A model generated the notes under the pieces. It was not told the origin of the DNA. It searched no databases and saw nothing but the letters and a program-made list of their open reading frames with translations. Below, one piece after another: positions 8,368-19,400 of a DNA stretch of 21,910 nucleotides. Position 1 is the first letter of the stretch, and each line of letters starts with the position of its first letter. The position numbers and the translations under genes were made by a program. Source of the stretch: Alectoria sarmentosa (lineage: Eukaryota; Ascomycota; Lecanoromycetes; Lecanorales; Parmeliaceae); NCBI GenBank assembly GCA_009733775.1, contig WOGZ01000449.1, positions 1-21,910 on the forward strand, in the 5' to 3' direction.

Positions 8368-11300
8368 TGATTTGTAAGTTGTTTATTTTATTGAAACTAT
8401 GTAAGTTCTTAAAACGAAGGTATCCCTTCAACGAAATCTATAAAAAATCGAACTTATAAATCGCTTCGCCCTATTATTTTTCGAAATAATCATGCATTAA
8501 ACCTTATTTTTAAAAAAATAAAACCTAATTTATTTATTAAATAATAAAAACCATCTCATTTATTTAAAGAAATTCTAAATTATTAAATTTATTTAAATGT
8601 TAAAACACGCTCAATTATCTTATTCGTATTATTATTTTCATTTAAATCGTTTTAAATCATTTTGTTAAAACCCTTTACGTTATTGAATTTCATAACGTAT
8701 TTTATATCGTTATCATAAATATCATTTTTATAATCGATAAAACACATAAAGCTTTTTCGAATTTTCAATAATTGAAAAAACTCCTCTCACAACTTTTTAA
8801 AGATTTCGAAATTATAATTTTTATTTCGATATCTTTCATAAATGTAAAAGATACGATTCATAAAAATATGTTTTCGAATTAACATTTTATAATAACTTCG
8901 AGCAATTATTAAATTTCAATATTTGATCGACTTTTCGAAATTATAAAAAAGATAACATTTTTATAAAATTTATATGATCGTTTAATAAAAAATATCTCAT
9001 CGTTATTTAAAAATATTTTTTAAATTCGAATTAAAAATTATAAAAATGATTATCTCATTAATTATTCGAATCTCAAATAGAAATAATTTGAAAAAAAAAA
9101 CCAAATCAATTCAAATTTCTTTTAAACATTTTTAAAATAATACATTTTATTTAAATATGCGAAAAAGATTGATTTATATCATATATAAAACATCGTTATT
9201 ATAAATATAAAATTCAAATCAAATTCGATTTCATGCGTATCTTTTTATGTAAAAATCTTTATAACAGATCTTCAATCCTCGAAATCTTAAATTTGTTTTA
9301 AATCGTCGTTTATATTTTTTCTTTTTCGATGAATAATTCATCGAATTTATTTCGAAATGCGAATATTAATTTTTATACTTTTTCATTAAAATTGATATTT
9401 CGAAACTTATTATCAAATAAATAACGATAAATTTGACGAAAATTGATATTCTCAAAAAAGATCGATCGATTTACATTTTTTTTAAAATATTTTTTTCTTT
9501 AATTTTAATCAAGATATCAAAAATGTTTTTATCTTAAAAGCATAAAATGTTATATTTCAAAAACACAATTTGAAATTAATCGTCGTATCGCATTTTATAT
9601 CATAAACATTAAAGGGAAATCAATGAAATTAAAGGGAATTATAAATTATTAATATATTAAATCTCAAATATCGTTAAACATTCGAGCGTCACGCTTTCAC
9701 AAATTCATTCACATTATTAAATTAAACTTTTTAACATTGTTAAAGTTTAAACTCTTTATTAAATATATATAATATTATATGAAAATAATTAATAATTTCG
9801 TTATTATTAATAAAAAACGAAAATGTATTATTTTCGTTTTATTTTTTTTTCAATTTTATTATAATAATTATAAAGATTTTGAAACATAATCAATTTAACG
9901 TGTAAAGTGCAATAATTATGAATTAATTATTATTATAACGTGTATCGAATTTGCATTTTCAGATTTAAAGCACATTATAAAAACATTTTTAACGAATTAA
10001 ATTCATATAACATTAAAATCGTTAATAATTTTATTAATCATAATTATCGTGTTAACGTTCATAATAAAATGCAAATTAATGTCTTCAATCTCACCTTTAT
10101 TTATAAAATAATAAAAATGTAAATCCCGAATTATATCCCGAATCTTATTATTTCATATTAATTTATAATATTTTTTGTTCAATTTATTCTTAATCTTAAT
10201 CGACATTTTCAAAAAACGAAAGACGTATTTAAACAAAAACATCATGAAGATGTTAATAATCATGATCTTATTTTTCATTAATAAATAATATTACATTTAT
10301 ATTCTTATCGATGTCTTGATTTTTATTAATATTTTCATTTAAAATATATCAAATTAATATTTTATTATGATGTTCATAAAGACATTTAAATGTTTATAAA
10401 AAAATTATTCGAGAAAACTTCTTTAACGTTTTTAAATCGAATTCGAATTATTTTTTTAATATGCAAAATGTATAATTTTATTCAATTAATTTTAACTTTC
10501 ATAATTTTATAATAAATTTTAAAAATCGTTATCAACGCGTCGATTTCGATTTGCATTTAAATAATAATCGTTATATTATTCGTATATATAATTGTTTTCA
10601 ATTATACGTTTCTCATTTTGATCTTTAATATAATTAAATTTAAAATTATATAACGCGTAAAGCCTTCGATAACGATTATAAAAAAAATATAATTTAATAA
10701 ATCTTTGTAATATATATCATATCGAATTTATAAAATCTTTTCAAAATAATTATTAATAAACATTTTGATCTTTACGTTTTAATAAAAAAAATGAATTCAA
10801 AAAATATATTTTTTTAATATTTCAAATTTAATTAATATCGCAAAAAGAAATTCATAATTAACTTTATCATATAGTTTTGTTTAATTCAAAAAAATGATTA
10901 TTAATTTTAATCTTCGTTTCGCGGGTTTTACGATAATTTCATATTTGATTATTAAATTTTAAACAATTTTAACATTATCATCGATAAGTTTTTTAGATAA
11001 AAAGATCGATTATTATAAATCAATAATCTTTTTTAAAGTCGCGATTAATCTTTATATTAATATATTTATAAACAATTTATAATTCACGTTTATTATAAAT
11101 AAAAAGCGATAATTTCAAATGTTCATTTGTTTTTCTTTATCTTTGAATAAAAAAATCAAAAAACCATTCATTTAACGTTTTAATAACGTTTTTTATTTTG
11201 AATTTCATTAAAGAATCTCATTAATGTTTATACGATTATTAAAAAATCGTTTTTTTGTCTTTTGTATCATATGAATGTCTTATAATATTCGTTAAATAAA

Positions 11301-14300
11301 TCGTTTTTTTCAAATAACGATTTTAATGTCGTTCGACGAATAACGATCTCAATCTTTTATAATGATATTGATTTTCTCAATCTTGATATCGTTCTCGACG
11401 ATATTCTTTTTATAATATAATTTAATATTTGTTTTTTAATCTTTTCATCGAAGGTTTTAATATCATAAAGATTTTAATAATAATTCGTTATTATTTTGAA
11501 AATATCTTTTAAATTCGAATATATTATATCGTTATCATTTTTTAATGTTTTAATGAAATTATAATTCATTTTTCGTGTTTTAAAAAAGAATTATTTCGTT
11601 AATTTTTTATTAAATATAAGATGTTTCGTTATTACATTATATGCGTAATTTTTGTTAAAAACGTTCGTAAAATGTTTTTTCTGCGTTTTAATAATTAATA
11701 GTTTCGCTTTTAATTCGAAATTCACTTTATATAAATTTCTTTTTTTTAATATATTAATCTTTTATATCATAAATTGAATCTCAATTTATCGTTAATTCGT
11801 TTATCTCTTTTATCGATATTTTCCAAAAATTAAATCATTAATGTCTTATATATGTTTCATTTTTTCAAAAAAATCAATTTCAAAAACGCTTTTAAAACTT
11901 ATAAATAAGATTTTCGCATTTATCTTTTTTATAAAATTACAAAAAAAAATCGTTCTTTTTTTCAATTTTTGATAATCGTAAAAATCAATTTGATTATAAT
12001 CGTGATCGCTTTATAATTAATAAAGAATTTATTTAATGTGATATTTTATTCTTTAAATTCATTCAATCAATCTTTTTTAATATACATTTTATTAATTTTT
12101 AAATATGAAATATCGTTAACATAATATATGAAGATTATCAAATTAAAATTCTTAATCTTTTAATCATTCATTAATTCATATATGCCATTTTTTTTAAATT
12201 ATATTAATAATTCCGAAAGTTTTTATAATTAAAAGATTCGCGGAAATATTCGTGAGATTTTATTTATCGTTAATAATATCAAATATCAAATTTCAATTCT
12301 TTTTCATTACGTCGTAAAGCGAAAAAATCAAATTACGTCGAAATGTCTTATTTTTTTCTTGAAATCAAATTAAATGTTCGATGTTTTAAATCGAATTATA
12401 ACCAAATGTCATATTGAGCGAATAATTTCGATATAAAATTTCATATATCAAAATGCGATTATCGTCGTTAATATAAAAAATATAATTCAAATCATCATTA
12501 AACGTTTATATTATAATTTTAACATTAATTATAATAATAATTTCATTACGATTTATAATATAAATAACAATATATATTTATGAAAACAAATTTTTATAAT
12601 GTTTCGCGAATTCGACGAATAAATGAATTTTTTATAAAAATAAAACGTTTACATTATAATTTTATATCATATTATATATATTTTTGAATCGTGTTGAATT
12701 CAAAACAAAACGAACATTTAACAAAACGATTTTTATTTTATATATCGTCATGATGATTATAATATAAAGAATTTATTTTTCAACAAAAAGGATTTAATCT
12801 TTTTAAAGAATTTAAGATTCATTATGATTTTATAATTATAAATAATGTGATTTATCTTGCGACAGATTTCGCAAATTTTATCAACATTTATTAATTTAAA
12901 TCTCATTATAAATAATACGTCAAAACTTAACCTCGATTTTTCAATCTCAAATTCAATTTTTTTTTAAATCGAAACTTATTTTAAAAATAATAACGATTTT
13001 TATTTCGATCATATAAAGTTTCTCTTTATATTTCAATCAAAACTTTTTCCTTTTAAACTTTTTTAAATTCTTAATTTATATCATTAAAACATAATAATTT
13101 ATGATCTTAAAAAAGCTTTTTAAAATAATGAAAACTAATAAATCATCAACATAATATATCATGATCTTAATTTCATATCGTTTTTCATCTTTTTTAATAA
13201 AGATCGATATATTCTTTATTATATCTTTAACTTTTTTAAAACGATAATATATCATTTAACTTTTATTATCATATTCTCTTACGAATTTAGCGTTCTTGAA
13301 ATTCATAATATTCTTAAATGCTTTCAAAACTTGTTTTAACATAAACTTTTTATTTTTCTCTTATAACGCGATTAATATTTTTAAATAAAATTATTTATCG
13401 TCGATAAATTTCGATATTATTAAACAAATTATCGTCTTTTTTTGATTTTTATCTTCTTTTTTTCATTTCTTTTTATAAAAATCATTTTTTCGATAAAAGA
13501 GAAAAAAATAATCGAATTGTTATTCAATTTCGATTTTAATTTAAAACGATTAAAAATTCATATTTTTTTGAAATTATTTTTTATTAACGACGAGCTTCGA
13601 ATAAAACTCGTTTTTTCAATTTATTATCTTTTCTTTTTCGTCGTTTTTTTCAAAGATATCAACGTGATAACACGCATTTTTTTAATTGAATCGACGAATA
13701 ATAAAGGCGGAATATTTAAGACATTTAAAACACGCGAATAAACAATTTGCTCGTTCGAAATGTTGATTTTTATAACATCAAATAAAATTTCGAATATCAA
13801 AAATAAACAATTTTGAATTCAATAATAATCGTTCGTTTTTCTCTTTTTTCGACATTTCAAATAAGATTATAAAAAATCTTCATTTTTCTCATAAATTTTT
13901 TTTATTTAATTCGTTTTCTCTTTTTCTATCTCGTCGTTTTAATAATTTTTTTAATAATTTTTATCGTTATCTTTTTCTCTTTTCTTTATTTTATATCTTT
14001 TAAATTAATTGATCATTTCCTCGATTTAATTAAATCAAAAAAGTTTATATATTTCGACTTTTTGATAACGACTTTAACAACTTTAATCGATTTTTAAAAA
14101 CATCTTCAATAACGATATTCATCTTTAAATTCGAAGAGATTTTATCGTTTACATTTATGTTATTCTTAAATTCATTTAAAAATAAATCTTATTTCAACGT
14201 ACTTTCATTCTTTTTATCCGATTTTAATTAATTCTCAATAAATCATTTATTAATAATATCAAATTGAGCGATAAGATTTAATTTTCGCATCTCATTTTCA

Positions 14301-14802
14301 AAAGATTTAAACATAATTATTCGTAAAATAACGTTAACGATTAATAATATAAATATTATATTTTATCATAAAATGATTCAGGTTTTATAAAATATATCTT
14401 TTATCGAGACTTTTAACCTTAAATTTCAATCATTTTCTCTTTTAATTATTTCGTTTTAATAAAAAAACTTTGATTTTCTTAAAATGTGCGTATTCAAGAA
14501 GCGAAAAAACGATATAAATTAATAATATAATTCAAATCAACGTGAATTAACAAAAAAAAATCTAAAGAATTCGTTTATATGTGATCATTTATTCGTTTAA
14601 AATGTCTTAAAATAATTTCGAGACAAATCATCAAATAAAAGCCGAAAGCGACAAAAAAATATCTGAAATATTAAACTCTTAAAGACATCACGATAAGACA
14701 TCACACGTAATCTCAAATACTATAAACAAGACGCTATTTACAACATCCTAGAAAGCACGTTACCGTCGTCGAAGCAACTTCTTTATACCCTTTTAAGATA
14801 GA
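8368..14802. mobile_element. 6.4 kb insertion of unknown type in the R repeat
   Basis: This was defined by its edges, not its content. The R sequence to the left (8352 and lower) and to the right (14818 and higher) is contiguous in the copy at 21241-21910, and a 15-bp direct repeat flanks the insert. A duplication of 15 bp is longer than LTR elements (4-6 bp) and most DNA transposons make, and fits target-primed insertion of a non-LTR retrotransposon, as does the 6.4 kb length. Neither end has a poly-A tail or an obvious inverted repeat, so the class is open. The interior is extremely AT-rich with stops in all frames. About 170 bp at the right end and 200 bp at the left end are less biased. 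On the minus strand the right end carries GGGTATAAAGAAG, a TATA-like word. Confidence 0.6.
14045..14290 (-). pseudogene. coding-like remnant inside the 6.4 kb insertion
   Basis: One minus-strand frame from an ATG at 14290 has 82 codons with only three internal stops (TGA, TAA, TAA). Its residues are mixed and charged (MRKLNLIAQFDIIN, then KNESTLK, FLNEFKNNINVND, MNIVIEDVFKNRLK), unlike the Ile/Phe/Lys-only chance frames around it. It lies about 500 bp inside the right end, where a first ORF would be if the element reads leftward. Further along (13600-13740) the same strand reads ACFKCLK, possibly a zinc-binding remnant. I do not recognise the protein. Confidence 0.25.
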
Positions 14803-14817
14803 TCATTTAATGCATAT
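14803..14817. repeat. right target-site duplication, 15 bp
   Basis: TCATTTAATGCATAT, identical to 8353-8367. From here rightward the sequence is R again. Confidence 0.75.
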
Positions 14818-15353
14818 CAAAAATCGATTAACACATAATCGAAGAATATATGTGAAAATAATATTTCGATTAAATGAAAAAATTTCGAATTATATATGCA
14901 TGCATGCGATCGACTATAAGGTTTATAAAATCGTTTCAAAAAATTGATATTTGACAATAATGATCGATAGAGTGCATATAAATTACGATCGATATATTGC
15001 GACGACGACGATGATAATGATGATAACGACATTAATAATTTAAAAGCATACATATAACAACTAAAATAACGCTTAAAAAAGTTAATTTGATAATTATAAT
15101 AAAAATTTAACATATAATCGAAAACGATTTAACGATAACGATCTTTTTAATGACGACGCAATTCTTAAATCTAAATCGAACGTAAATATAAACCTTTTGA
15201 ATAAATGTTTATAAAGTTTATGATTATAATTATAATAACGATAAATTAACTTCAAATTGAATTTTGAAGAATGTTTAAGATAATTAACGAAAAATTCGAT
15301 GATAACGATTTTATAAATGACGACGTAAATCTCAAATTTGAATCGAACGTAAA
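14818..15353 (-). repeat. R repeat, proximal part
   Basis: On the minus strand this aligns with the plus-strand sequence 21380-21804. Shared blocks include the TTTACGTTCGATT word, the ATG/GAC trinucleotide-rich tract (here 15001-15030, there about 21593-21625), and the GTATGCATGCAT word (21716-21728). It is interrupted at 15353/15354 by the family-II LTR of element 3, so element 3 inserted into an older copy of its own family in the opposite orientation. A 98-codon minus-strand open frame (14817-15113) contains a Ser run that only translates the trinucleotide tract. Confidence 0.7.
15134..15353. repeat. degenerate tandem duplication, 167-bp period
   Basis: The block GATAACGAT...AAATGACGACG...AAATCGAACGTAAAT occurs at 15134-15188 and again at 15301-15353. 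The other R copy near 21440-21510 has it once. The duplication is therefore private to this copy or lost from the other. Confidence 0.55.
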
Positions 15354-16073
15354 TGTTGAAATGTGTTAGTTATCAAACATGGAAGGTTTGTCGAGGCAAG
15401 GAAGGTTTACTGAGGCTTGACACATTTTGTATCTAAGATGCTCTGTTGCAGTTATTCAATCAATCAAATGTTTTATTTACTTTTAATAGATTATGAGCTC
15501 GGAATCGCAAGACATTCGTTTAATTAATTATTTATTTATCACTCATGAACCAAATTGATTTATCAATTAAACGTATAAAGAAAAGTCTTTAAAAGTTGAA
15601 TCGCAATGTCAAAATTTAAATGGCAAAGTAATTATTCACTTTGCGACGATTGCGCAATTAAATCTATTTATCACACGTGATTATTTTTATTGATAAATCG
15701 TGTTTTGAATAATATTTGGTTTAGTTCAATTATTTATTTATGTGATAATCGCAAATAATAAATCGTGGGGTGTTGATTACAATCCGCTTTTAAAGGATGC
15801 GATTAATTATTTATCAATTTCAATCTTTGAGCGATGAGTTATACTCATAACGCAATGATCAAATAACTTTTTAAAAAATCGTTTAATCTTATAAATTGCA
15901 TTTTAATTTTTTATTTAAAAAATAAAAGAATTGAAATTGAGTTAATTCAAACGCGCGTTTTTCAATCAATCGATTAAGCGTTATTAAATAATGTTATTTC
16001 GTTATTTATGAAATGAGAAAGGGGTTACAGCATATTGTAAACTCTGTTCTTAAACGACGATTATTATGATATC
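15354..16073 (+). repeat. family-II 5' LTR of element 3, lightly mutated
   Basis: It starts TGTTGAAATGTGTTAG and shares its first 140 bp with 7994-7855 (minus). It keeps many words missing elsewhere in the window (CTG, CAG, CTA, GGGG), for example CTCTGTTGCAG near 15445 and GTGGGGTG near 15767. It also carries the AGATTATGAGCTCGG core seen in family-I LTRs. The 3' boundary is uncertain. A CA end followed by ATTATCAGG at about 16074 is my best guess for the LTR/primer-binding-site border, and no second LTR copy is available to test it. Confidence 0.6.
15488..15502 (+). promoter_or_regulatory. conserved LTR core AGATTATGAGCTCGG
   Basis: The same word occurs in LTR B (6014-6028, minus), with single changes in LTR A (4855-4869, minus) and more changes in LTR C (7164-7178, plus). 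It lies about 130 bp from each LTR start although the two LTR families are otherwise strongly diverged. Conservation suggests a core promoter or transcript-start function; that is inference. Confidence 0.45.
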
Positions 16074-16374
16074 AATTATCAGGTTGCTTTTGGCGAAATA
16101 TCAAGTTAAAATCAATAACGATAACGAATTGTTCATAATAACGGGTATCTCGTTACAAAACACGACTTTTATTATATTAACGATCGTTGTTATATCAACG
16201 ATCGCTGTTATATTAACGATTTTAATGTTAATTGTGATTGAGAAAGAGCATAAAAGACTCTTAATTCCTTTTGATTCTAATTCTCAAACATTAAAAGATT
16301 TAATTATATTTTTTAATTACATTTCCCGTCGAGGCAAATTCAAGCGTTTTAAACATTATTCTTTTTTTTTATAA
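16066..16374 (+). CDS. small open frame with one hydrophobic segment
   Basis: This is a 102-codon open frame in the lightly mutated zone between the LTR and gag. Residues about 34-59 are uniformly hydrophobic (TTFIILTIVVISTIAVILTI...), long enough for one membrane-spanning helix, and are followed by the charged EKEHKRL. The helix is encoded by three 18-bp tandem repeats at 16174-16227 (ATATTAACGATCGTTGTT and variants), so it could be a repeat artefact. No copia protein is known to me at this position. It may be a leader ORF, a chance frame, or the N-terminal part of gag. Confidence 0.3.
   Translation: MISIIRLLLAKYQVKINNDNELFIITGISLQNTTFIILTIVVISTIAVILTILMLIVIEKEHKRLLIPFDSNSQTLKDLIIFFNYISRRGKFKRFKHYSFFL
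16174..16227 (+). repeat. three 18-bp tandem repeats
   Basis: Units start at 16174, 16192 and 16210: ATATTAACGATCGTTGTT, ATATCAACGATCGCTGTT, ATATTAACGATTTTAATG. Each encodes six hydrophobic residues in the overlapping open frame. Confidence 0.7.
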
Positions 16375-17053
16375 GTTAAAATAAGTTTAAACGTTTTCGC
16401 ATCTTCACGTTTTTCATATTTTTAGGTATTTTTTAAAAAGAGTTTCGAGTTTAATTCAAAAGAGTTCGGTCGATAAAACGCATTTTTGAATGCGATTTCT
16501 CTTTTTATAATCAAATATTAAATAAAGTTTATCGTTAATTTAAAACGCGTTCGAAAAGTAAAGAACGCGATTACATATTTGTTTATTTGTTTAATAATAT
16601 TATAATTTTTGATATTTTTATTCGCGAATCTTCTTTTGAATTAATTAATAACGAAAATCTTTTTAAAATTATCGTTCAATTTGTTGAATTTAATTCTTTT
16701 ATCAACATTCAAATTCTTTATGTTTTCGATAATATATCGAAATTATTATATTCGAAGAAATCGTCGACGTGAAATTCAATAATGATTTTTCGTTTTATAT
16801 CAAAAAGTTTAAAAAATTCGAAGATTTTCAAATATAATTTCGAGAGATGCGATAATTTTTTACGTTATAACGTTTTATCAAATTTATCAAAATAAAACAA
16901 AATGAGATTTTCGTTATATTTATTATTTTTAAAAACATTTCATTTAACGAGTTTATAATAATGATCGATATCGTCGAAAAAAAACGAGTTAAATAAAATT
17001 TGAAATATAAACTTTATATTAACATTATCAAAAATCGTTTTAAAAATAATTTG
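16375..17053 (+). other. probable gag N-terminal region of element 3
   Basis: This lies between the leader and recognisable gag. A 61-codon open frame at 16587-16772 (FDIFIRESSFELINNENL...) has a mixed composition and may be part of gag. I recognise no motif and see frame breaks before 17054. Mutation load rises sharply from about 16400 onward. Confidence 0.35.
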
Positions 17054-17641
17054 TTTATAAATTATAAAGACGAGGTCAATGCGCACGTTTTATAAACTGT
17101 TATTTATAAAAATAATAAGTTTAAAAGCTTTAATACGTTTAATGATTTATATTATTAATTATTTAAATTGAATCTTAATTAATGTAAAAATGCAATTGAT
17201 TTTATCGCTCGTTTTAAAAGCATTTATAATAACATTATCAATTTATCGCCTAAATTGAGATTGAAAATCAATTTTTTTTATACGAGTTTGAATAAAGCGA
17301 ATAACGTTTATTTTATTTATTATATTCAAAATTATAAGTTTATAAATGATGTTAATATCGAGATAATTTATTTATTAAAATATATTATCATTTGATTTAT
17401 TTAAATGATGATCAATTTCTTTTTTAAGCGTTAAAAATCTATTTTTATGTTCGTCGCTCAGCGTTTTTTTCGCTTTATCGCTTTTATTTTAAAATATATT
17501 ATCATTATTAAATTTCAAAAGAGCGTTATGTTTGATTTTAATAATAAAATCATTCAAAAGTTTATTAAATATTGCATTTATTATAAAAAGCATTATTATA
17601 TCAAAGCGAAATGCGATCAACTCTTTAATAAAAATTATTAA
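17054..17641 (+). pseudogene. copia gag with CCHC zinc knuckle (element 3)
   Basis: Gag is the particle-forming and nucleocapsid protein. A single plus-strand frame (with TAA stops) reads YKDEVNAHVL*TVIYKNN, then AIDFIARFKSIYNNIINL (the helix seen in copia gag/UBN2 proteins), and ends with a knuckle at 17573-17614: CIYYKKHYYIKAKC. The spacing is exactly CX2CX4HX4C, with position 4 changed from Cys to Tyr and position 9 from His to Tyr, both single transitions. The open frame beginning at 17447 is the C-terminal part. After the stop at 17639 the same frame continues as an Asp/Asn-rich tail towards the protease. Confidence 0.8.
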
Positions 17642-17654
17642 AACAATTTTAATG

Positions 17655-17730
17655 ATAATTTTGACGACGATAACGATAAAAAAAATTATGATGATAATAA
17701 TAATAATGATGATGACGATAAATTTAAAAA
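17655..17730 (+). repeat. GAT/AAT-rich low-complexity tract
   Basis: Imperfect GAT, GAC and AAT triplets encode an Asp/Asn-rich linker downstream of the gag zinc knuckle. The overlapping open frames on both strands (17489-17818 minus, 17532-17831 plus), which consist almost only of Ile, Met and Phe, are shadows of this tract. Confidence 0.6.
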
Positions 17731-17851
17731 TAAAAAGAATAATAATTGAAAGAATGCTTTCAGCAGCAAAAAACGTCATTATAAAAATTATAATTTTATC
17801 GAATCTTTTAATAATCAAAAAGAAATCATGATTATTTTCACGATTAAAATA

Positions 17852-18160
17852 AATAATTCATTATTTTCGCGTTGAACGATGAATTATATTTGTTTTCAAC
17901 ATTTCACGTTTAATAAAGATTATTTTATATAATATCGCGTTTTCGATTTTGAATTAAACGATGTTTATCTTATTAAGGATATTGAGAGCGTTTATATTTT
18001 CATTAATATCGATAAAATACGCATTAATATCGTTATCGATAATTAAAAAAAAAAAATTTTTTTATGAATGTTCTTTTTGTTTTAAATTTATCTTTAAATT
18101 TAATCTTTTAAAAACAATTAATGCGTAATAGCATTTATATGAAATTTGTGTAAAATGATA
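17852..18160 (+). pseudogene. copia aspartic protease (element 3)
   Basis: This continues in the gag frame. It reads MNYICFQHFTFNKDYF, aligning with the copia protease pattern DSxCSQHFTxNxxxF, in which the catalytic Asp is Asn here and the Ser after Cys is Phe. It goes on through ESVYIFINIDKIRINIVI. The frame shifts at the A10/T7 homopolymer run (about 18046-18063), and the homology continues as MNVLFVLNLSLNLI, the NDVLFVPxLSLNLxSV block that ends copia proteases. Dead because of the lost Asp, stops and the frameshift. Confidence 0.75.
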
Positions 18161-18644
18161 TCAAATTTAATAATTATGATATCATTGCTTGATTATAAAA
18201 TAATAATTTTTATTATTTACGTTTATGAAAATTTAATTATTAAATTTTGATTTCTTTTAAACAGTCGTCAATGTTCATATTTATATTTAAATAATATGAT
18301 ATCAAATTTATTATGTTTCATATCACTTTTAAATATAAAAAACATTTTAATTCGATGAATAACGTTATCCCTTCGTTAACTTATTTCGATTTTTTTTTTC
18401 GGATTTAAATCTCGATGTTGCATCCCGTAAAATTAATAATTAAATCCTCGATTTATGATATGCTCATATAAATTATTTGAAATATTAAAACATTCGTAAA
18501 TTAATCAAATTGTTTAAAAACATCGATTTATTCAAAATTGTCATTAATAAAAAAATTTATGCTTTTTGCGCAATCAAAAAAACGTAAAAAACGTCATATA
18601 AATCTCACATTCGTTTTGAAAAAAGGTTTTTGAATTTAATTTAT
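18161..18644 (+). other. GAG-pre-integrase region of element 3, weakly resolved
   Basis: This lies between the protease and the integrase core and should hold the HxxxGH...CxxC zinc-binding domain. I read IKFNNYDIIA* and a possible NFYYLRL* just after the protease, as expected, but no secure GHLN or CxxC block. No other gene is visible. Confidence 0.4.
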
Positions 18645-19400
18645 AACGATATTTGCGATCTCATCATTCTTCGAAATCGTTTTAATGATAAATATTTTAT
18701 CATTTTCATTAATGATTGAAATAAATGTTTTAAGATTGAAATTATTGAATATAAAAATAAAGTCTTTTTTGTTTTTAAGCGTTATCAAATTAAAAATCAA
18801 TATGAAAATGTTATTATTAAACGTTTTCGAATTGATTATGATGATGAATATGAAAACTTTGATTTTGATATTTATTATATTGATTATGATATTATGTAAG
18901 AATTTATTCATTTTGAGAATCTTGAATAAAATGAGATCATCAAATGATTTGATCAAACGCTTTTCAACATTATTAACATTATCATTAAAAATATTGATTA
19001 AAATTTATATTGATCGTTAATTATTTTCACAATCGAAATTTTATACGATCACGCAAATTCATTTTATATCAAATTTATATGAATTATAAATCTCGTTTGA
19101 ATCATATACGTCGCATTGAAATTTCAAATTTTATTATTTTACATAAATTTGTTATTGATTAAAAGAAAGGTTAAAAGCGCATTATTAAAAAAAATTTTAT
19201 CGATTATAAAAATGATTATATTTATCATATGTTATTGTTAAATGATAATATTATTCGATCTTTTAAAATCGTTTGAAATTTGAAAAAGAATGATTTTTTA
19301 TTTGATTCATAATTATCAATTAATTTAATTGTGAAAAGAAATGATTCGACGTTTATAACGTTTTTTGTCGTTAAAAATTGATTATTTATAAATGAGATGA
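18645..19400 (+). pseudogene. copia integrase (element 3)
   Basis: The plus-strand frame starting at 18645 reads NDICDLIILRNRFNDKYF, then IIFIND* (first catalytic Asp, normally FIDDxSR), then KVFFVFKRYQ, then IKRFRIDYDDEYENFDFDIY (normally RTDxGGEY, second Asp kept), then HFENLE*NEIIK*FDQTL (normally PxxNGVAERxNRTL). The third catalytic residue, Glu of AER, reads Lys and the next Arg is a stop, both by transitions. After a frameshift between about 19020 and 19178 the SH3-like end reads RIIKKNFIDYKNDYIYHM. The open frames at 18685-19020 (plus), 18636-18956 (minus) and 19225-19416 (minus) are shadows in other frames. Confidence 0.88.

Noticed and set aside
9940..10122. 60-codon plus-strand open frame in the 6.4 kb insertion
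   Set aside because: It is short, has no motif, and is within chance expectation for DNA with few TAG and TGA words.
13100..13200. YYVDDLLVF on the minus strand as a reverse transcriptase active site
   Set aside because: The flanks do not continue as copia, gypsy or LINE RT, and a four-residue box is easily produced by chance here. It is kept only as a hint in the findings.
13442..13741. 99-codon plus-strand open frame rich in Phe, Ile and Leu
   Set aside because: It is low-complexity, with no motif and no supporting neighbour. Such frames are expected where TAG is scarce. The minus strand of the same interval looks slightly more protein-like.
14817..15113. 98-codon minus-strand open frame with a Ser run
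   Set aside because: The Ser run comes from a GAC/GAT triplet tract. The homologous sequence at 21590-21800 does not keep this frame open.
17489..17831. Overlapping open frames on both strands made almost only of Ile, Met, Phe and Lys
   Set aside because: They are shadows of the gag zinc-knuckle frame and its Asp/Asn-rich tail.
18636..19020. Two open frames (18636-18956 minus, 18685-19020 plus) over the integrase
   Set aside because: The integrase homology lies in a third frame, and these are shifted or complementary readings of it.
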